Assembly: GCF_047228935.1 (NCBI RefSeq)
Contig: NZ_JBFEGG010000001.1
Span: 806,001-870,000 of the forward strand
Length of the DNA stretch: 64,000 nt
DNA from: Ornithinibacillus sp047228935
GTDB lineage: Bacteria; Bacillota; Bacilli; Bacillales; Amphibacillaceae
Direction: 5' to 3'
Each line of letters begins with the position of its first letter. Within the stretch, counting starts at the first letter, position 1. Made by a program: the position numbers and the translations under genes. A model generated the notes under the pieces. It ran no database searches and had not been told where the DNA came from. It worked only from the letters and a program-made list of their open reading frames with translations. Positions 43,193 to 52,655 of the stretch are shown one piece after another.

Positions 43193-43495
43193 ATGAGTTT
43201 ATCTATAGGTGATTTAAATAATTCCTTAATAAACGCTACAGATGTTAAGAAGGTAACTACTCCTGGTGAAGCTCAAGCAAACTTTGCCAATTTATTAAAA
43301 AATGCAATTAACAATGTTAATGAACTACAAGTTGTATCTGATAAAAAAACAGAAGCCCTTGCGATGGGACAGATTAATGATTTACATGATGTTATGATCA
43401 CTGCGCAAAAAGCTAGTGTTACTCTACAAGCAACGGTAGAAATGCAACGTAAGGCAATTGATGCGTATAACGAGATTATGAGAATGCAAGTTTAA
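43193..43495 (+). CDS. fliE: Flagellar hook-basal body protein FliE
   Basis: The 100-residue adaptor joins the MS ring and rod. It has the C-terminal HDVMITAQKASVTLQATVEM (residues about 66-85) and the terminal YNEIMRMQV typical of FliE. A 127-base T/A-rich gap separates it from fliF. Confidence 0.95.
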   Translation: MSLSIGDLNNSLINATDVKKVTTPGEAQANFANLLKNAINNVNELQVVSDKKTEALAMGQINDLHDVMITAQKASVTLQATVEMQRKAIDAYNEIMRMQV

Positions 43496-43622
43496 GAAAA
43501 CTTATATGTGTTATATCGGAATAATTCGCAATTGTTTAACAAAAAAAATTAAAATTAATAATCAATTTTTTGTAGATTGAACAATGGTTATTAATTTGTT
43601 TTTGAATTTGGCGGGGGAGTAC

Positions 43623-45227
43623 ATGAACAACGATAAAATAATGAAATTTAATGAAACGGCAAAGGCATTTTGGTCAAACAGATCGAAAGGTCAAAAAGGT
43701 TTAATAATTGGTTCTTCGCTTGCTGTTATTGCTTTAATAGTAGTAATTTCATTATTTGCGACGAAATCAGATTACGTGCCATTATACAAAAATTTGTCCA
43801 TTCAAGAGGTAGGTCAAATAAAGGCGGAGTTAGATGCACGAGCTGTTCCATATGAGATAGGCGAAGGTGGTTCAACTATTTCCGTACCAAAGGAACAAGC
43901 AGATAGCTTGCTAGTTGATTTGGCAGGTTTAGGGATACCGAACAGTGGCAGTATCGATTATTCCTTCTTTAGTGAGAATACTTCTTGGGGAATCACAGAT
44001 AATGAATTTAATGTAATGCACTTAGATGCAATGCAAACAGAACTTGCTAATTTAATTAAGAGTATTCAAGGAATCAATGATGCGACTGTCATGATTAATA
44101 TGCCTAAAGAGCCGATTTTTGTTAATGAAGCAACACAACCGACAAGTGCTTCTATAGTTATTCAAACAGCACCGGGGCATCGTTTCGAAGGAAATCAAAT
44201 AACGGCATTATATCAATTAGTATCAAAGGCCGTACCTAATCTGAATCCTGAAAACATTACGATTATGAATCAATATTCAGAGCACTATGATATGAACACA
44301 GATACCTCTAATGGTTTCCAAGATGTTTATTCATATCAGCAAACAGTTAAACGCGATATTGAAAGAGACATTCAAGGAAGATTACAACAAATGCTCGGTA
44401 CGATGGTTGGGATGGATAATGTCATTGTATCTGTAACTGCTGATGTGGATTTCACTCAAGAAAATAGAGTGGAAGAAATTGTGGAACCAGCTGATCAGGA
44501 TAATATGGAAGGTTTGCCGGTCAGTGTTGAGACTATTCATGAAACATATACAGGTTCCGGGGCTAATCAAGTTGGCGGTACTGCAGGTGCTGGAGAAGGT
44601 GATATACCTGGATATGAAGGTGCTGACAATGGAGACGACGGAGAATATGAGTATATAAAAGAAACTGTAAATAATGAATTTAATCGAATACAAAAGGAAA
44701 TTGTAGAAAGTCCTTATAAGGTTCGTGACTTAGGAATTCAAGTTGCGGTCGATCGAATGGATAATGAAGGTAATAGATTGAATGCAACCCAAGAAGAAGA
44801 AGTAAGGAATAGTATAGCTGATATTTTAAACTCAATCATTACTACTTCTGTTGATCCAGGATATCAACCTAATGAGGCTATAGAGGACCAGAATAACACG
44901 AGAACTTCAATTGTTTTTCAGGAATTTAGTCCTTCTGACACCACTACACTTGAACCTGGATTTAGAGCACCACTTTGGATGTATATTGTTGGTGGAGTAT
45001 TACTATTAGTCATTGTTATTTTAATCATTTTATTGCTTAAACGTAGAAGCAAGACAGAAGAAGCTCGCGAAGAAGCAATTGCAGCTGATTCTGTGGAAAC
45101 AGTACCTGATTTAGAAACAACAGAAGAAACAGAATCTATTCAGCGTAAAAAGCAATTAGAAAAAATGGCAAAAGATCGACCAGAAGAATTTGCGAAATTA
45201 CTACGCGGATGGTTAGGAGAAGATTAG
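43623..45227 (+). CDS. fliF: Flagellar MS-ring protein FliF
   Basis: Builds the membrane-supramembrane ring on which rotor and export gate assemble. The protein is about 534 residues with two membrane segments (about 22-43 and 440-465) flanking ring-building motifs (for example KNLSIQEVGQIKAELD and PLYKNLS at the start, VSKAVPNLNPENITIMN in RBM2). It ends with the FliG-binding FAKLLRGWLGED. The open frame begins at 43584, but the ATG at 43623 has a GGGGGAG site and a fitting start. Confidence 0.96.
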   Translation: MNNDKIMKFNETAKAFWSNRSKGQKGLIIGSSLAVIALIVVISLFATKSDYVPLYKNLSIQEVGQIKAELDARAVPYEIGEGGSTISVPKEQADSLLVDLAGLGIPNSGSIDYSFFSENTSWGITDNEFNVMHLDAMQTELANLIKSIQGINDATVMINMPKEPIFVNEATQPTSASIVIQTAPGHRFEGNQITALYQLVSKAVPNLNPENITIMNQYSEHYDMNTDTSNGFQDVYSYQQTVKRDIERDIQGRLQQMLGTMVGMDNVIVSVTADVDFTQENRVEEIVEPADQDNMEGLPVSVETIHETYTGSGANQVGGTAGAGEGDIPGYEGADNGDDGEYEYIKETVNNEFNRIQKEIVESPYKVRDLGIQVAVDRMDNEGNRLNATQEEEVRNSIADILNSIITTSVDPGYQPNEAIEDQNNTRTSIVFQEFSPSDTTTLEPGFRAPLWMYIVGGVLLLVIVILIILLLKRRSKTEEAREEAIAADSVETVPDLETTEETESIQRKKQLEKMAKDRPEEFAKLLRGWLGED

Positions 45228-45239
45228 GGGGGTGAGAAT

Positions 45240-46253
45240 ATGGCTAGACAACAACCACAATTAACCGGTAAACAAAAAGCTGCAATTCTCTTAATCTCTC
45301 TAGGACCAGATGTTTCAGCACAAGTTTATAAACACTTAACAGAAGAAGAGATTGAGAGATTAAGTCTTGAGATATCGTCCGTAAAAAAAGTAGATGCAGG
45401 TATGAAGGAAGATGTCTTAGAACAATTTCACCAAATCGCACTTGCTCAAGATTATATATCACAAGGTGGTATTGGCTATGCAAAAACAGTCCTTGAGAAG
45501 GCATTCGGCGAGAGTGAAGCAAGTAACATTATTAATCGCTTAACTTCTTCTTTACAAGTAAGGCCGTTCGACTTTGCTAGAAAAGCCGATCCGCAGCAAG
45601 TATTGAATTTCATTCAAAATGAGCATCCGCAAACTATTGCTCTAGTGCTATCCTATTTGGATCCAGAGCAAGCGGGTCAAATCTTATCAGCTTTGCCACA
45701 GGAAATGCAAGCAGATATTGCAAAACGTATCGCGACGATGGATTCTACATCTCCAGAAATTATTAGTCAAGTAGAAGAGGTACTGGAACGAAACATAGCT
45801 TCTTCCTATACAGAAGATTATACGCAGACAGGTGGTATTCAAACTGTCGTCGAAGTATTAAATGGCGTAGATAGAAGTACGGAAAGAACTATTCTTGATG
45901 CATTAGAAATTCAGGATCCAGAACTTGCCGACGAGATTAAAAAACGTATGTTTGTCTTCGAAGATATTGTTATCCTTGATAATCGTGCGATACAGCGAGT
46001 TATTCGTGAGGTAGAAAACGAAGACTTACGCTTAGCGCTTAAGGTATCTAGTGATGAAGTGAAAGATATTGTGTTTAAGAACATGTCACAACGTATGGCT
46101 GAGACGTTTAAAGAAGAAATGGAATTCATGGGTCCAGTTAGACTACGGGATGTAGAAGAAGCACAATCACGTATTGTGGCAATTATAAGAAGACTTGAAG
46201 ATATTGGCGAGATTGTAATAGCTCGTGGTGGAGGAGACGATATCATTGTCTAA
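45240..46253 (+). CDS. fliG: Flagellar motor switch protein FliG
   Basis: Rotor protein that contacts the stator and sets torque direction. The 337-residue protein has the N-terminal GKQKAAILLISLGPDVSA, the middle-domain EHPQTIALVLSYL and the C-terminal charged torque helix with MSQRMAETFKEEMEFMGPVRLRD split at 265-290. GGGGGTGAG precedes ATG. The end overlaps the fliH start. Confidence 0.98.
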   Translation: MARQQPQLTGKQKAAILLISLGPDVSAQVYKHLTEEEIERLSLEISSVKKVDAGMKEDVLEQFHQIALAQDYISQGGIGYAKTVLEKAFGESEASNIINRLTSSLQVRPFDFARKADPQQVLNFIQNEHPQTIALVLSYLDPEQAGQILSALPQEMQADIAKRIATMDSTSPEIISQVEEVLERNIASSYTEDYTQTGGIQTVVEVLNGVDRSTERTILDALEIQDPELADEIKKRMFVFEDIVILDNRAIQRVIREVENEDLRLALKVSSDEVKDIVFKNMSQRMAETFKEEMEFMGPVRLRDVEEAQSRIVAIIRRLEDIGEIVIARGGGDDIIV

Positions 46254-46986
46254 TACCGAGTCTAGTTTGAAGAAAGTTATACAACTTAAACAGATCCAAA
46301 GACCAGTAGTAGAAGAACCGGTTAACTACGAAGCCCAATTACAATTAGAACTAAGCAAGCTAAAAGAAGTTAAAAACGAATTGGAAGCAATAAAAAAAGA
46401 ACGAGAAAGTATGATAGCAGATACAGAGAACCAAATTCTACTAGCAAAAGAAAATTGGGAGCAAGAAAAGATTCAGTTGATTGAACAAGCAAAACAAAAA
46501 GGTTATCAAGCTGGCTTTGAACAAGGTAAAAATGAAAGTCTAGAACAATTTTCTCACCTAATTACCCAAGCAAACGGGATAATAAATGATGCAAAGAAAG
46601 ATTACCTAGTAACGGTTGAAAAAAGTGAGGAAACGATTCTAAAACTTGCTGTCCATGTAGCAGAAAAAATCATGAGGCAACAATTAGCTGATAACCCAGA
46701 ATTCTTTGTACCTATCGTAAAAGAAGCTATTTCATCCATAAAAGATCAACGAGAATTATCCATCTATCTGCATCCAGATAATTATGAATCTGTACTTTCG
46801 CAAAAGAGTGAGTTAGAAAGAATACTCGACTCAAGGGCAAACCTTTCTATTTATTTAAATGAAGCATTAGAGAAAGATAGTTGTTTGATTGAGCATCCAT
46901 TTGGAAAAATAGATGCTAGCATCCATACACAACTTAATAAAATACACCAAGTTTTATATGAAATTGTAATGGAGCAAAAAGAATGA
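46243..46986 (+). CDS. fliH: Flagellar assembly protein FliH
   Basis: Regulator and dimeric stator-like partner of the FliI ATPase. The protein is about 247 residues: a long charged coiled coil (about 25-130) followed by a V-ATPase E-subunit-like C-terminal domain with LAVHVAEKIMRQQL and IYLHPDNYE. The frame opens at GTG 46225, but TTG at 46243 has GGAGGAG 7 bases upstream inside fliG and is preferred. Overlaps fliI by 4 bases. Confidence 0.93.
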   Translation, partial: SLSNTESSLKKVIQLKQIQRPVVEEPVNYEAQLQLELSKLKEVKNELEAIKKERESMIADTENQILLAKENWEQEKIQLIEQAKQKGYQAGFEQGKNESLEQFSHLITQANGIINDAKKDYLVTVEKSEETILKLAVHVAEKIMRQQLADNPEFFVPIVKEAISSIKDQRELSIYLHPDNYESVLSQKSELERILDSRANLSIYLNEALEKDSCLIEHPFGKIDASIHTQLNKIHQVLYEIVMEQKE

Positions 46987-48302
46987 AGCTAGAAAACTAC
47001 TTTAATGCGATAGAGGAAGCCGATGTTTATAAACGGTATGGAAAAGTTCAACGGGTCGTCGGGATTATGATTGAATCTGTTGGTCCAGCTGCTAATATTG
47101 GAGAGGTTTGTTACATTCATCCAAATTTATCCAATAAGAAAAAGCCAGTACTAGCAGAAGTAGTTGGATTTAACAATGAGAATATTATTCTCATGCCTTA
47201 CAATGAAGTATCTGAAATTGGGCCAGGCTGTCTTGTTGAATCAACTGGAAAACCATTAACGGTCAAGATTGGTAGGAGTTTAATTGGTAACGTAATTGAT
47301 TCTTTAGGAAAACCATTAGACGATTCCGAATTACCGAAAGGGTTATCCAATTATTTAACGGAACAATCACCACCTAATCCAATGTCTCGGCCAACAATAA
47401 CCGAACCTATCCAAGTTGGAGTAAAGGCAATCGATTCGATGCTTACAGTAGGACAAGGACAACGTATTGGGTTATTTGCAGGTAGCGGAGTTGGAAAAAG
47501 CACACTACTTGGTATGATTGCAAGAAATAGTAAGGCGGACATTAACGTAATTGCGCTTATAGGAGAGCGTGGGCGAGAGGTTAGAGAATTTATAGAGAAG
47601 GACCTTGGACAAGAGGGTTTAAGTAAGTCCATTCTTGTTGTAGCTACATCTGATCAGCCAGCTTTAATGAGGATTAAAGGAGCTTACACAGCAACTGCTA
47701 TTGCGGAATACTTCAGGGACCTTGGATTAAACGTTAACCTTATGATGGATTCCGTTACTCGTGTAGCGATGGCCCAAAGAGAGATTGGATTAGCAACTGG
47801 TGAACCTCCTACAACTAAAGGGTATACACCTTCTGTTTTCTCTATCTTACCAAAGCTACTAGAACGAACCGGTACAAATAATAATGGTTCGATTACTGCT
47901 TTTTATACGGTATTAGTAGACGGCGATGATATGAATGAACCAATTGCCGATACAGTTCGGGGGATATTAGACGGACATTTTGTCATGGATCGTAAATTAG
48001 CAGAACAAGGACAATATCCAGCAATAAATATTTTGAAATCTATCAGCCGGGTAATGAATCAAATTGTATCAAATGAGCATCAGGATCTTGCCCAACAGGC
48101 TAGAGCATTAATAGCTAAATATGAGGAAAATAAAGATTTGATTCAAATTGGTGCGTATAAAAGAGGCACAGACCATGAGATTGATAGAGCTATCTCTTAC
48201 TATCCAAAACTAATGTCATTCTTAAAACAAGATGTTTTTGAGAAGTTATCATTTGAAGAAACTATTGATAGTTTAAAAGTAGTGCTAAATGGGGGTAGTT
48301 GA
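46983..48302 (+). CDS. fliI: Flagellum-specific ATP synthase FliI
   Basis: Hexameric F1-like ATPase that energises flagellar export. The 439-residue protein has Walker A GSGVGKST (167-174), GERGREVREFI, Walker B LMMDSVTRVAMAQREIGL and TKGYTPSVFS. Overlaps fliH upstream and lies next to fliJ, its stalk partner. Confidence 0.98.
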   Translation: MKLENYFNAIEEADVYKRYGKVQRVVGIMIESVGPAANIGEVCYIHPNLSNKKKPVLAEVVGFNNENIILMPYNEVSEIGPGCLVESTGKPLTVKIGRSLIGNVIDSLGKPLDDSELPKGLSNYLTEQSPPNPMSRPTITEPIQVGVKAIDSMLTVGQGQRIGLFAGSGVGKSTLLGMIARNSKADINVIALIGERGREVREFIEKDLGQEGLSKSILVVATSDQPALMRIKGAYTATAIAEYFRDLGLNVNLMMDSVTRVAMAQREIGLATGEPPTTKGYTPSVFSILPKLLERTGTNNNGSITAFYTVLVDGDDMNEPIADTVRGILDGHFVMDRKLAEQGQYPAINILKSISRVMNQIVSNEHQDLAQQARALIAKYEENKDLIQIGAYKRGTDHEIDRAISYYPKLMSFLKQDVFEKLSFEETIDSLKVVLNGGS

Positions 48303-48304
48303 AC

Positions 48305-48751
48305 ATGGCAGGAACTCAAGTCTTAACTAAAATACTTGATATTCGTGAGAAAGAGAAAAAGGATGCTCAGCTTGCTTATCGTAGATCTGTAGATATCTTT
48401 GAAGATATTGGCACGAAACTTTTTAATCTATTACAGAAAAAGGAAAAGGCAGAAGAAGCATATGAAGAAGCGTTAAGCTCAAATATGCATATTGAATTCA
48501 TTCAAGATCAGTTAGCATACATGGAACGATTAAAAAGGGAAATAGAGGAGCTACAAGTTCAAGTTCAACAAGCAAGGGCCAATATGGAGTCTAAGCAATG
48601 GATCCTTTCAGAAGCACATATCGAAACAAAAAAGTTTGAAAAGATAATTGAATTTCGTACTAATGAAACAGTAAATCAACAAAAACAGAGAGAAGAATCA
48701 TTTATGAATGAAATATCCATTCAACAATATTTAAGTCACAAAAATAGGTGA
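48305..48751 (+). CDS. fliJ: Flagellar export stalk protein FliJ
   Basis: A 148-residue, almost entirely alpha-helical coiled-coil protein rich in Glu, Lys and Gln, as expected for FliJ, the central stalk of the FliI ring. It lacks strong motifs; the call rests on its form and its place between fliI and the MotE gene. The ATG at 48305 with GGGGG upstream is preferred over TTG at 48299. It overlaps the next frame. Confidence 0.88.
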   Translation: MAGTQVLTKILDIREKEKKDAQLAYRRSVDIFEDIGTKLFNLLQKKEKAEEAYEEALSSNMHIEFIQDQLAYMERLKREIEELQVQVQQARANMESKQWILSEAHIETKKFEKIIEFRTNETVNQQKQREESFMNEISIQQYLSHKNR

Positions 48752-48759
48752 GTTCAAAA

Positions 48760-49344
48760 ATGGCGAAACAAAGAGTGATGGAAGAAAAAGAGAAAATGAA
48801 CCCTTTTCTATGGTTCCTATTTGCCATAGTAATTCCTGTTATTATCGCAATTACTTTAACTGCTATCGTATTAGCAATGGCTGGGGTAAACGTAGTTGAT
48901 TGGGCGAAGAATACAGGAAATAATATTCCGGTAATCTCTTCATTTATTACAACAGATGAGGAAGCTAGTCAGATAAAGGAAGAGGAAGATATCCAGTCTA
49001 GATTTGATAAGAAGGATGCGGAAATTGATGAATTGACCCAGGAAAAATTGACCTTGGAAAATACGATTGAACAATTAGAACAAAAAATTGCCAAATTAGA
49101 AAGAGATTTGGATGTAGCCACAAATCAATCGGAAAAAGACGAATCATCTGAAACAATTAATCAAATTTCAAGCTCGTTTAAGGAAATGAAAAATAAACAA
49201 GCAGCATCTATCCTGGAACAATTAGACACAGGAGCTGCCTTTATTATATTAAGTGATATGACTAGTGAGGATCGCGGCTTAATTATGGAGAACATGGACC
49301 CTGAAAAAGCGGCTGAGATTACCAAACGTTTTATAAACCAATAA
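48760..49344 (+). CDS. ylxF: MotE-like flagellar chaperone YlxF
   Basis: The 194-residue membrane protein has one N-terminal membrane segment (about 14-40), a coiled coil (about 70-125) and a C-terminal MgtE_N-like domain with ASILEQLDTGAAFIILSDM and MDPEKAAEITKRF. This architecture is that of MotE/YlxF, encoded between fliJ and fliK in Bacillaceae. ATG at 48760 has AGGTGAG upstream; GTG at 48748 is possible. Confidence 0.88.
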   Translation: MAKQRVMEEKEKMNPFLWFLFAIVIPVIIAITLTAIVLAMAGVNVVDWAKNTGNNIPVISSFITTDEEASQIKEEEDIQSRFDKKDAEIDELTQEKLTLENTIEQLEQKIAKLERDLDVATNQSEKDESSETINQISSSFKEMKNKQAASILEQLDTGAAFIILSDMTSEDRGLIMENMDPEKAAEITKRFINQ

Positions 49345-49373
49345 GTGCATTTACTTTGAAAGGGGGTGAATAT

Positions 49374-50738
49374 ATGAATGCGATCGCAATGCTTGGGGCT
49401 TTAGTTCCATCCATAACAACAACAACAATGAAAAATGCAAATTCGCGTAATGCTTCCCCTTTGTTTGCGATGCTATTGCAACAACATGGAAATCAAGGTG
49501 GAGAGGCAACATTAGTACAAGTAAATGATTCCGATAATGGTTCTACGAATCTATTAGAACTATTAGCGAGTATGGATACAAATATTAGTAGATTGTTATT
49601 AAATTCGAACTCGCAATCTTTGGAATCTAAAGATATTGATCATACATTTATGGATATCGAGTCTTTATTAAGAAATATTGAAAGCTTAGACGTTAATATG
49701 GAATCTTTAGTAAAAAGTCTTCGTGATTTGGTAAAGTTAGAGGATTATGGTATTAATCCAAGTACCTTACAAGAGTTAAATTTTAATTCTGAGGAGACTT
49801 TAACTATTCTAAGTAAGATAGAAAATGACCTTAAAGAACCAATCCAACTAGATCAAAATGTTCGAATGCAGGAAACATTACAGCAAATATTTACTAATTT
49901 TGAAAGTTTACTATCACTAGCAAATACGAAGGATGAGCTTAAAAAAATAGCTCCTCAGATTTTAAACTTATTAAAGCAATGGACTGCTATTCAAAAAAAC
50001 TTAGAGAATTTTAAAGGTACCCAAGGAAAAGGTATTGAGCTTAGTGATATCAAGATAAATCAAGTATGGAAAGATATACTTGTTGCTTATCAAAACCGAA
50101 ATTCGCTCACTACTAAACAAATCTATCATTCTAATTCTCAGGTTACGGCAAAAGACGTCGTGAAATGGCTAGAGAATGCCCTGCAAAATCAAGAGGGTAT
50201 CGATAAAATGATGTCCATTCAACAAAATAGTTTTCAAAGTAATACAGTAATGCCCAAGTTGGAACAATATGTCATTTTTATGAACCAAGCACAGAGTGGA
50301 CAATCCGTAGACCAACAACTCATTGATCAGTTCCAACAAGTAATGAAAACTAGTAAGTTTCTTTCTATGCCGAATGGTATGAATCAATTGTCCATTGCAC
50401 TCAGACCAGAAAATCTCGGGGAAATGATGGTGCGATTAATAGAAGTTAATGGTGAAATGACAGTGAAAATTGTTGTTAGTACCCAGGCGGCAAAAGATAT
50501 GCTTGAATCCAATATTGGACAACTGAAGCATATGTTTTCACCACAGCAAGTCGTTATTGAACGACAAGATCTAGCCGGGGGACAAGGTCAACCACAAACA
50601 AAGCAACATGACGAACAATCACTTCAAGGTCAAAATCAAAGCCAATCCAATGAATCAGACCAACAACAGGAAAGTAATAACAGTGGAGAAAACTTTGAGG
50701 CTCAGTTAGAAGAATTGATTCAAAACATGGAAGGGTAG
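49374..50738 (+). CDS. fliK: Flagellar hook-length control protein FliK
   Basis: Molecular ruler that ends hook growth by switching FlhB specificity. The protein is about 454 residues. The N-terminal two thirds are divergent and Asn/Leu/Ser-rich. The C-terminal domain (about 320-410) has LSIALRPENLGEMMVRLIEVNGEMTV in parts, typical of Flg_hook, then a Gln/Ser/Asn-rich tail. The ATG at 49374 is preferred, with AGGGGGTG upstream. flgD follows. Confidence 0.92.
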   Translation: MNAIAMLGALVPSITTTTMKNANSRNASPLFAMLLQQHGNQGGEATLVQVNDSDNGSTNLLELLASMDTNISRLLLNSNSQSLESKDIDHTFMDIESLLRNIESLDVNMESLVKSLRDLVKLEDYGINPSTLQELNFNSEETLTILSKIENDLKEPIQLDQNVRMQETLQQIFTNFESLLSLANTKDELKKIAPQILNLLKQWTAIQKNLENFKGTQGKGIELSDIKINQVWKDILVAYQNRNSLTTKQIYHSNSQVTAKDVVKWLENALQNQEGIDKMMSIQQNSFQSNTVMPKLEQYVIFMNQAQSGQSVDQQLIDQFQQVMKTSKFLSMPNGMNQLSIALRPENLGEMMVRLIEVNGEMTVKIVVSTQAAKDMLESNIGQLKHMFSPQQVVIERQDLAGGQGQPQTKQHDEQSLQGQNQSQSNESDQQQESNNSGENFEAQLEELIQNMEG

Positions 50739-50747
50739 GTGAAAATA

Positions 50748-51236
50748 GTGCCAACTATAGATCCTTCGTTATACTTGAAAAATCAACCACAGACAAGAGG
50801 GGTTCCGGATAGTAACCTTGGGAAGGATGATTTTTTAAAAATTTTAATGACGCAAATTCAAAATCAAGACCCAACGAATCCGATGGACGACCGTGAATTT
50901 ATTTCACAGCTAGCTCAATTCTCATCTTTAGAGCAAACGATGAATATGGCAAATGCTATCCAAGGATTAGTTCAAAGCCAACATGTTAACCCTATCGTGC
51001 AACATAGCCATCTTATTGGTAAAACTGTCACTTATCAAAATTATGACGAAGAAACTGAGAAATGGCTACCTAAGCAAAGCAGTGAAGTGATAGGAGTTAG
51101 CCAAGTCGATGGATATGCAATACTGGAATTAGCTAATGGTGAAAGTGTATATGCAGATTTTATACTTGAAATTAAGGATACGAATGCAAGTAATGAGAGT
51201 CCAGAAGATGGAATAGTAGATGAAGAAACTGAATAA
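50748..51236 (+). CDS. flgD: Flagellar hook-capping protein FlgD
   Basis: Cap on which hook subunits assemble. The protein is about 162 residues with the highly conserved LGKDDFLKILMTQIQNQDP region (about 24-42), DDREFISQLAQFSSLEQ, and a short C-terminal beta domain. The frame opens at GTG 50739, but GTG at 50748 has GGTAGGTG at the right distance. Ends in an acidic tail. Confidence 0.94.
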   Translation: MPTIDPSLYLKNQPQTRGVPDSNLGKDDFLKILMTQIQNQDPTNPMDDREFISQLAQFSSLEQTMNMANAIQGLVQSQHVNPIVQHSHLIGKTVTYQNYDEETEKWLPKQSSEVIGVSQVDGYAILELANGESVYADFILEIKDTNASNESPEDGIVDEETE

Positions 51237-51265
51237 TAGGGTCTGAAATAAAGGAAGTGAAATTT

Positions 51266-51634
51266 ATGGATCATCGGATTCATCAGGTACCTAGTAAAGC
51301 CTTACAGTTTCCCTCGTCACATAAGCCAAAAAATGTTCAAGGTGTAGATTTTAAATCGATTTTAAAAGAGCAACAAGAACTAAAAGTTAGCAGACACGCT
51401 AATGAAAGGCTCCAAGAACGAAATATTTTCTTGAACAAAAAGCAGTGGCAACTTATTAGTGATAAAGTGAGTGAGGCTAAGCAAAAAGGAGTTACCGATT
51501 CACTTGTTCTGATGAATAACACAGCACTACTTGTAAGTGCAAAAAATAATACTGTGGTAACTGCAATGAATTTAGAGGAAGCTTCAAATCGAGTTTTCAC
51601 AAATATTAACGGAACAATTTTAATTAACGAATAG
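51266..51634 (+). CDS. Flagellar operon protein of the TIGR02530 type
   Basis: The protein is about 122 residues and belongs to the small flagellar-operon family found between flgD and flgE in Bacilli and Clostridia. Key segments are VSRHANERLQERNIFL, KKGVTDSLVLMNNTALLVSA-like strands and NRVFTNINGTILI at the end. Function unknown, though its place suggests a role in hook assembly. The start at ATG 51266 is preferred with AAGGAAG upstream; GTG at 51257 is the alternative. Confidence 0.85.
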   Translation: MDHRIHQVPSKALQFPSSHKPKNVQGVDFKSILKEQQELKVSRHANERLQERNIFLNKKQWQLISDKVSEAKQKGVTDSLVLMNNTALLVSAKNNTVVTAMNLEEASNRVFTNINGTILINE

Positions 51635-51657
51635 GCTGGACCCTTATGGGAGGCCAA

Positions 51658-51683
51658 TAGCTGTTGACCGATTGATACAGCTA
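51658..51683 (+). promoter_or_regulatory. Inverted repeat in the flgE leader
   Basis: TAGCTGT (51658-51664) and ACAGCTA (51677-51683) can pair around 12 bases, about 31 bases before flgE. No U-run follows, so it is not a terminator. It may protect or regulate the flgE message. Confidence 0.3.
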
Positions 51684-51713
51684 CATAATACCAAAAAAGG
51701 GGAGAACTAAATT

Positions 51714-52592
51714 ATGTTACGTTCAATGTATGCAGGTATTTCTGGAATGAAAAACTTCCAAACAAAATTAGATGTGATTGGTAATAACATCGCCAATGTT
51801 AATACTTCAGGTTTCAAAAAAGGCCGTGTAACGTTCCAAGATATGATGAGTCAGATGACTTCAGGCGCACAAGGTGCTACAGCAACTCGAGGTGGGGTAA
51901 ACCCAGCACAAGTTGGTTTAGGATCTCAATTAGGTTCCATTGACAATATTCATACGCAAGGTTTCCGTCAAACTACTAATAATCCTTTGGATTTTGCATT
52001 AGAGGGAGACGGGATGTTTATAGTGGCAAGTGGTGGTCTAACCGGAGATACTTTTAATATGGATAATGCAAATTTATCATATACTCGTGCAGGGAATTTT
52101 TATTTAGACGAGAATGGTTACATTGTAAATCCACAAGGTTTATATCTAGTTGGAGCTGGTGCAGATGCTGATGGTACTATTCCAACAGATGGAACAACCA
52201 ATACACCAAGCACTTATGTTCGATTACAAATACCGGAAGATGCACAAAGTTTTAGTGTTCAATCAAATGGTATAGTAAACTATGTTGATCAAACTGGTGA
52301 AACCCATGTTGCCGGGCAAATTGCCTTAGCGAATTTTTCAAACCCTGCTGGCCTACAAAAGGCGGGAAGTAACCTCTTTTTGGCAAGCGAAAACTCTGGA
52401 GAAGCTGTTAGAGTATTACCAGAGACTGGAGGTACAGGATCAATAGTCAGCGGTGCATTAGAAATGTCAAACGTTGACCTCTCAGAAGAATTTACCGAAA
52501 TGATTACTGCTCAACGTGGTTTCCAAGCTAACACAAGAATTATTACAACTTCAGATGAAATCCTACAAGAACTCGTTAACTTAAAACGATAA
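51714..52592 (+). CDS. flgE: Flagellar hook protein FlgE
   Basis: Major hook subunit, 292 residues. The N-terminal MLRSMYAGISGMKNFQTKLD and IGNNIANVNTSGFKKGR are the rod/hook signature. The C-terminal half has NVDLSEEFTEMITAQRGFQA and TSDEILQELVNLKR. It resembles the short hook protein of B. subtilis, once called FlgG. AAGGGGAG precedes ATG. Confidence 0.95.
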   Translation: MLRSMYAGISGMKNFQTKLDVIGNNIANVNTSGFKKGRVTFQDMMSQMTSGAQGATATRGGVNPAQVGLGSQLGSIDNIHTQGFRQTTNNPLDFALEGDGMFIVASGGLTGDTFNMDNANLSYTRAGNFYLDENGYIVNPQGLYLVGAGADADGTIPTDGTTNTPSTYVRLQIPEDAQSFSVQSNGIVNYVDQTGETHVAGQIALANFSNPAGLQKAGSNLFLASENSGEAVRVLPETGGTGSIVSGALEMSNVDLSEEFTEMITAQRGFQANTRIITTSDEILQELVNLKR

Positions 52593-52594
52593 TA

Positions 52595-52635
52595 GGGAGG
52601 TAGGTTGATGTCTTAAGGAGGGACTTCTCCCTCCT
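52595..52635 (+). promoter_or_regulatory. flbD leader with two-codon ORF and SD-sequestering hairpin
   Basis: GGGAGG (52595-52600) precedes ATG-TCT-TAA (52608-52616), a Met-Ser minimal ORF. Its stop overlaps an AAGGAGG ribosome site (52615-52621). That site is locked in an 8-bp hairpin: A-GGAGGGA (52616-52623), loop CTTC, TCCCTCC-T (52628-52635). flbD begins only at 52656, without another ribosome site. It has no U-run, so it is not a terminator. Confidence 0.5.
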
Positions 52636-52655
52636 GGATATCTTCTTCCAATATT

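Noticed and set aside
44382..44693. 103-codon minus-strand frame inside fliF
   Set aside because: Antisense shadow of a well-supported gene; composition and lack of a start site argue against coding.
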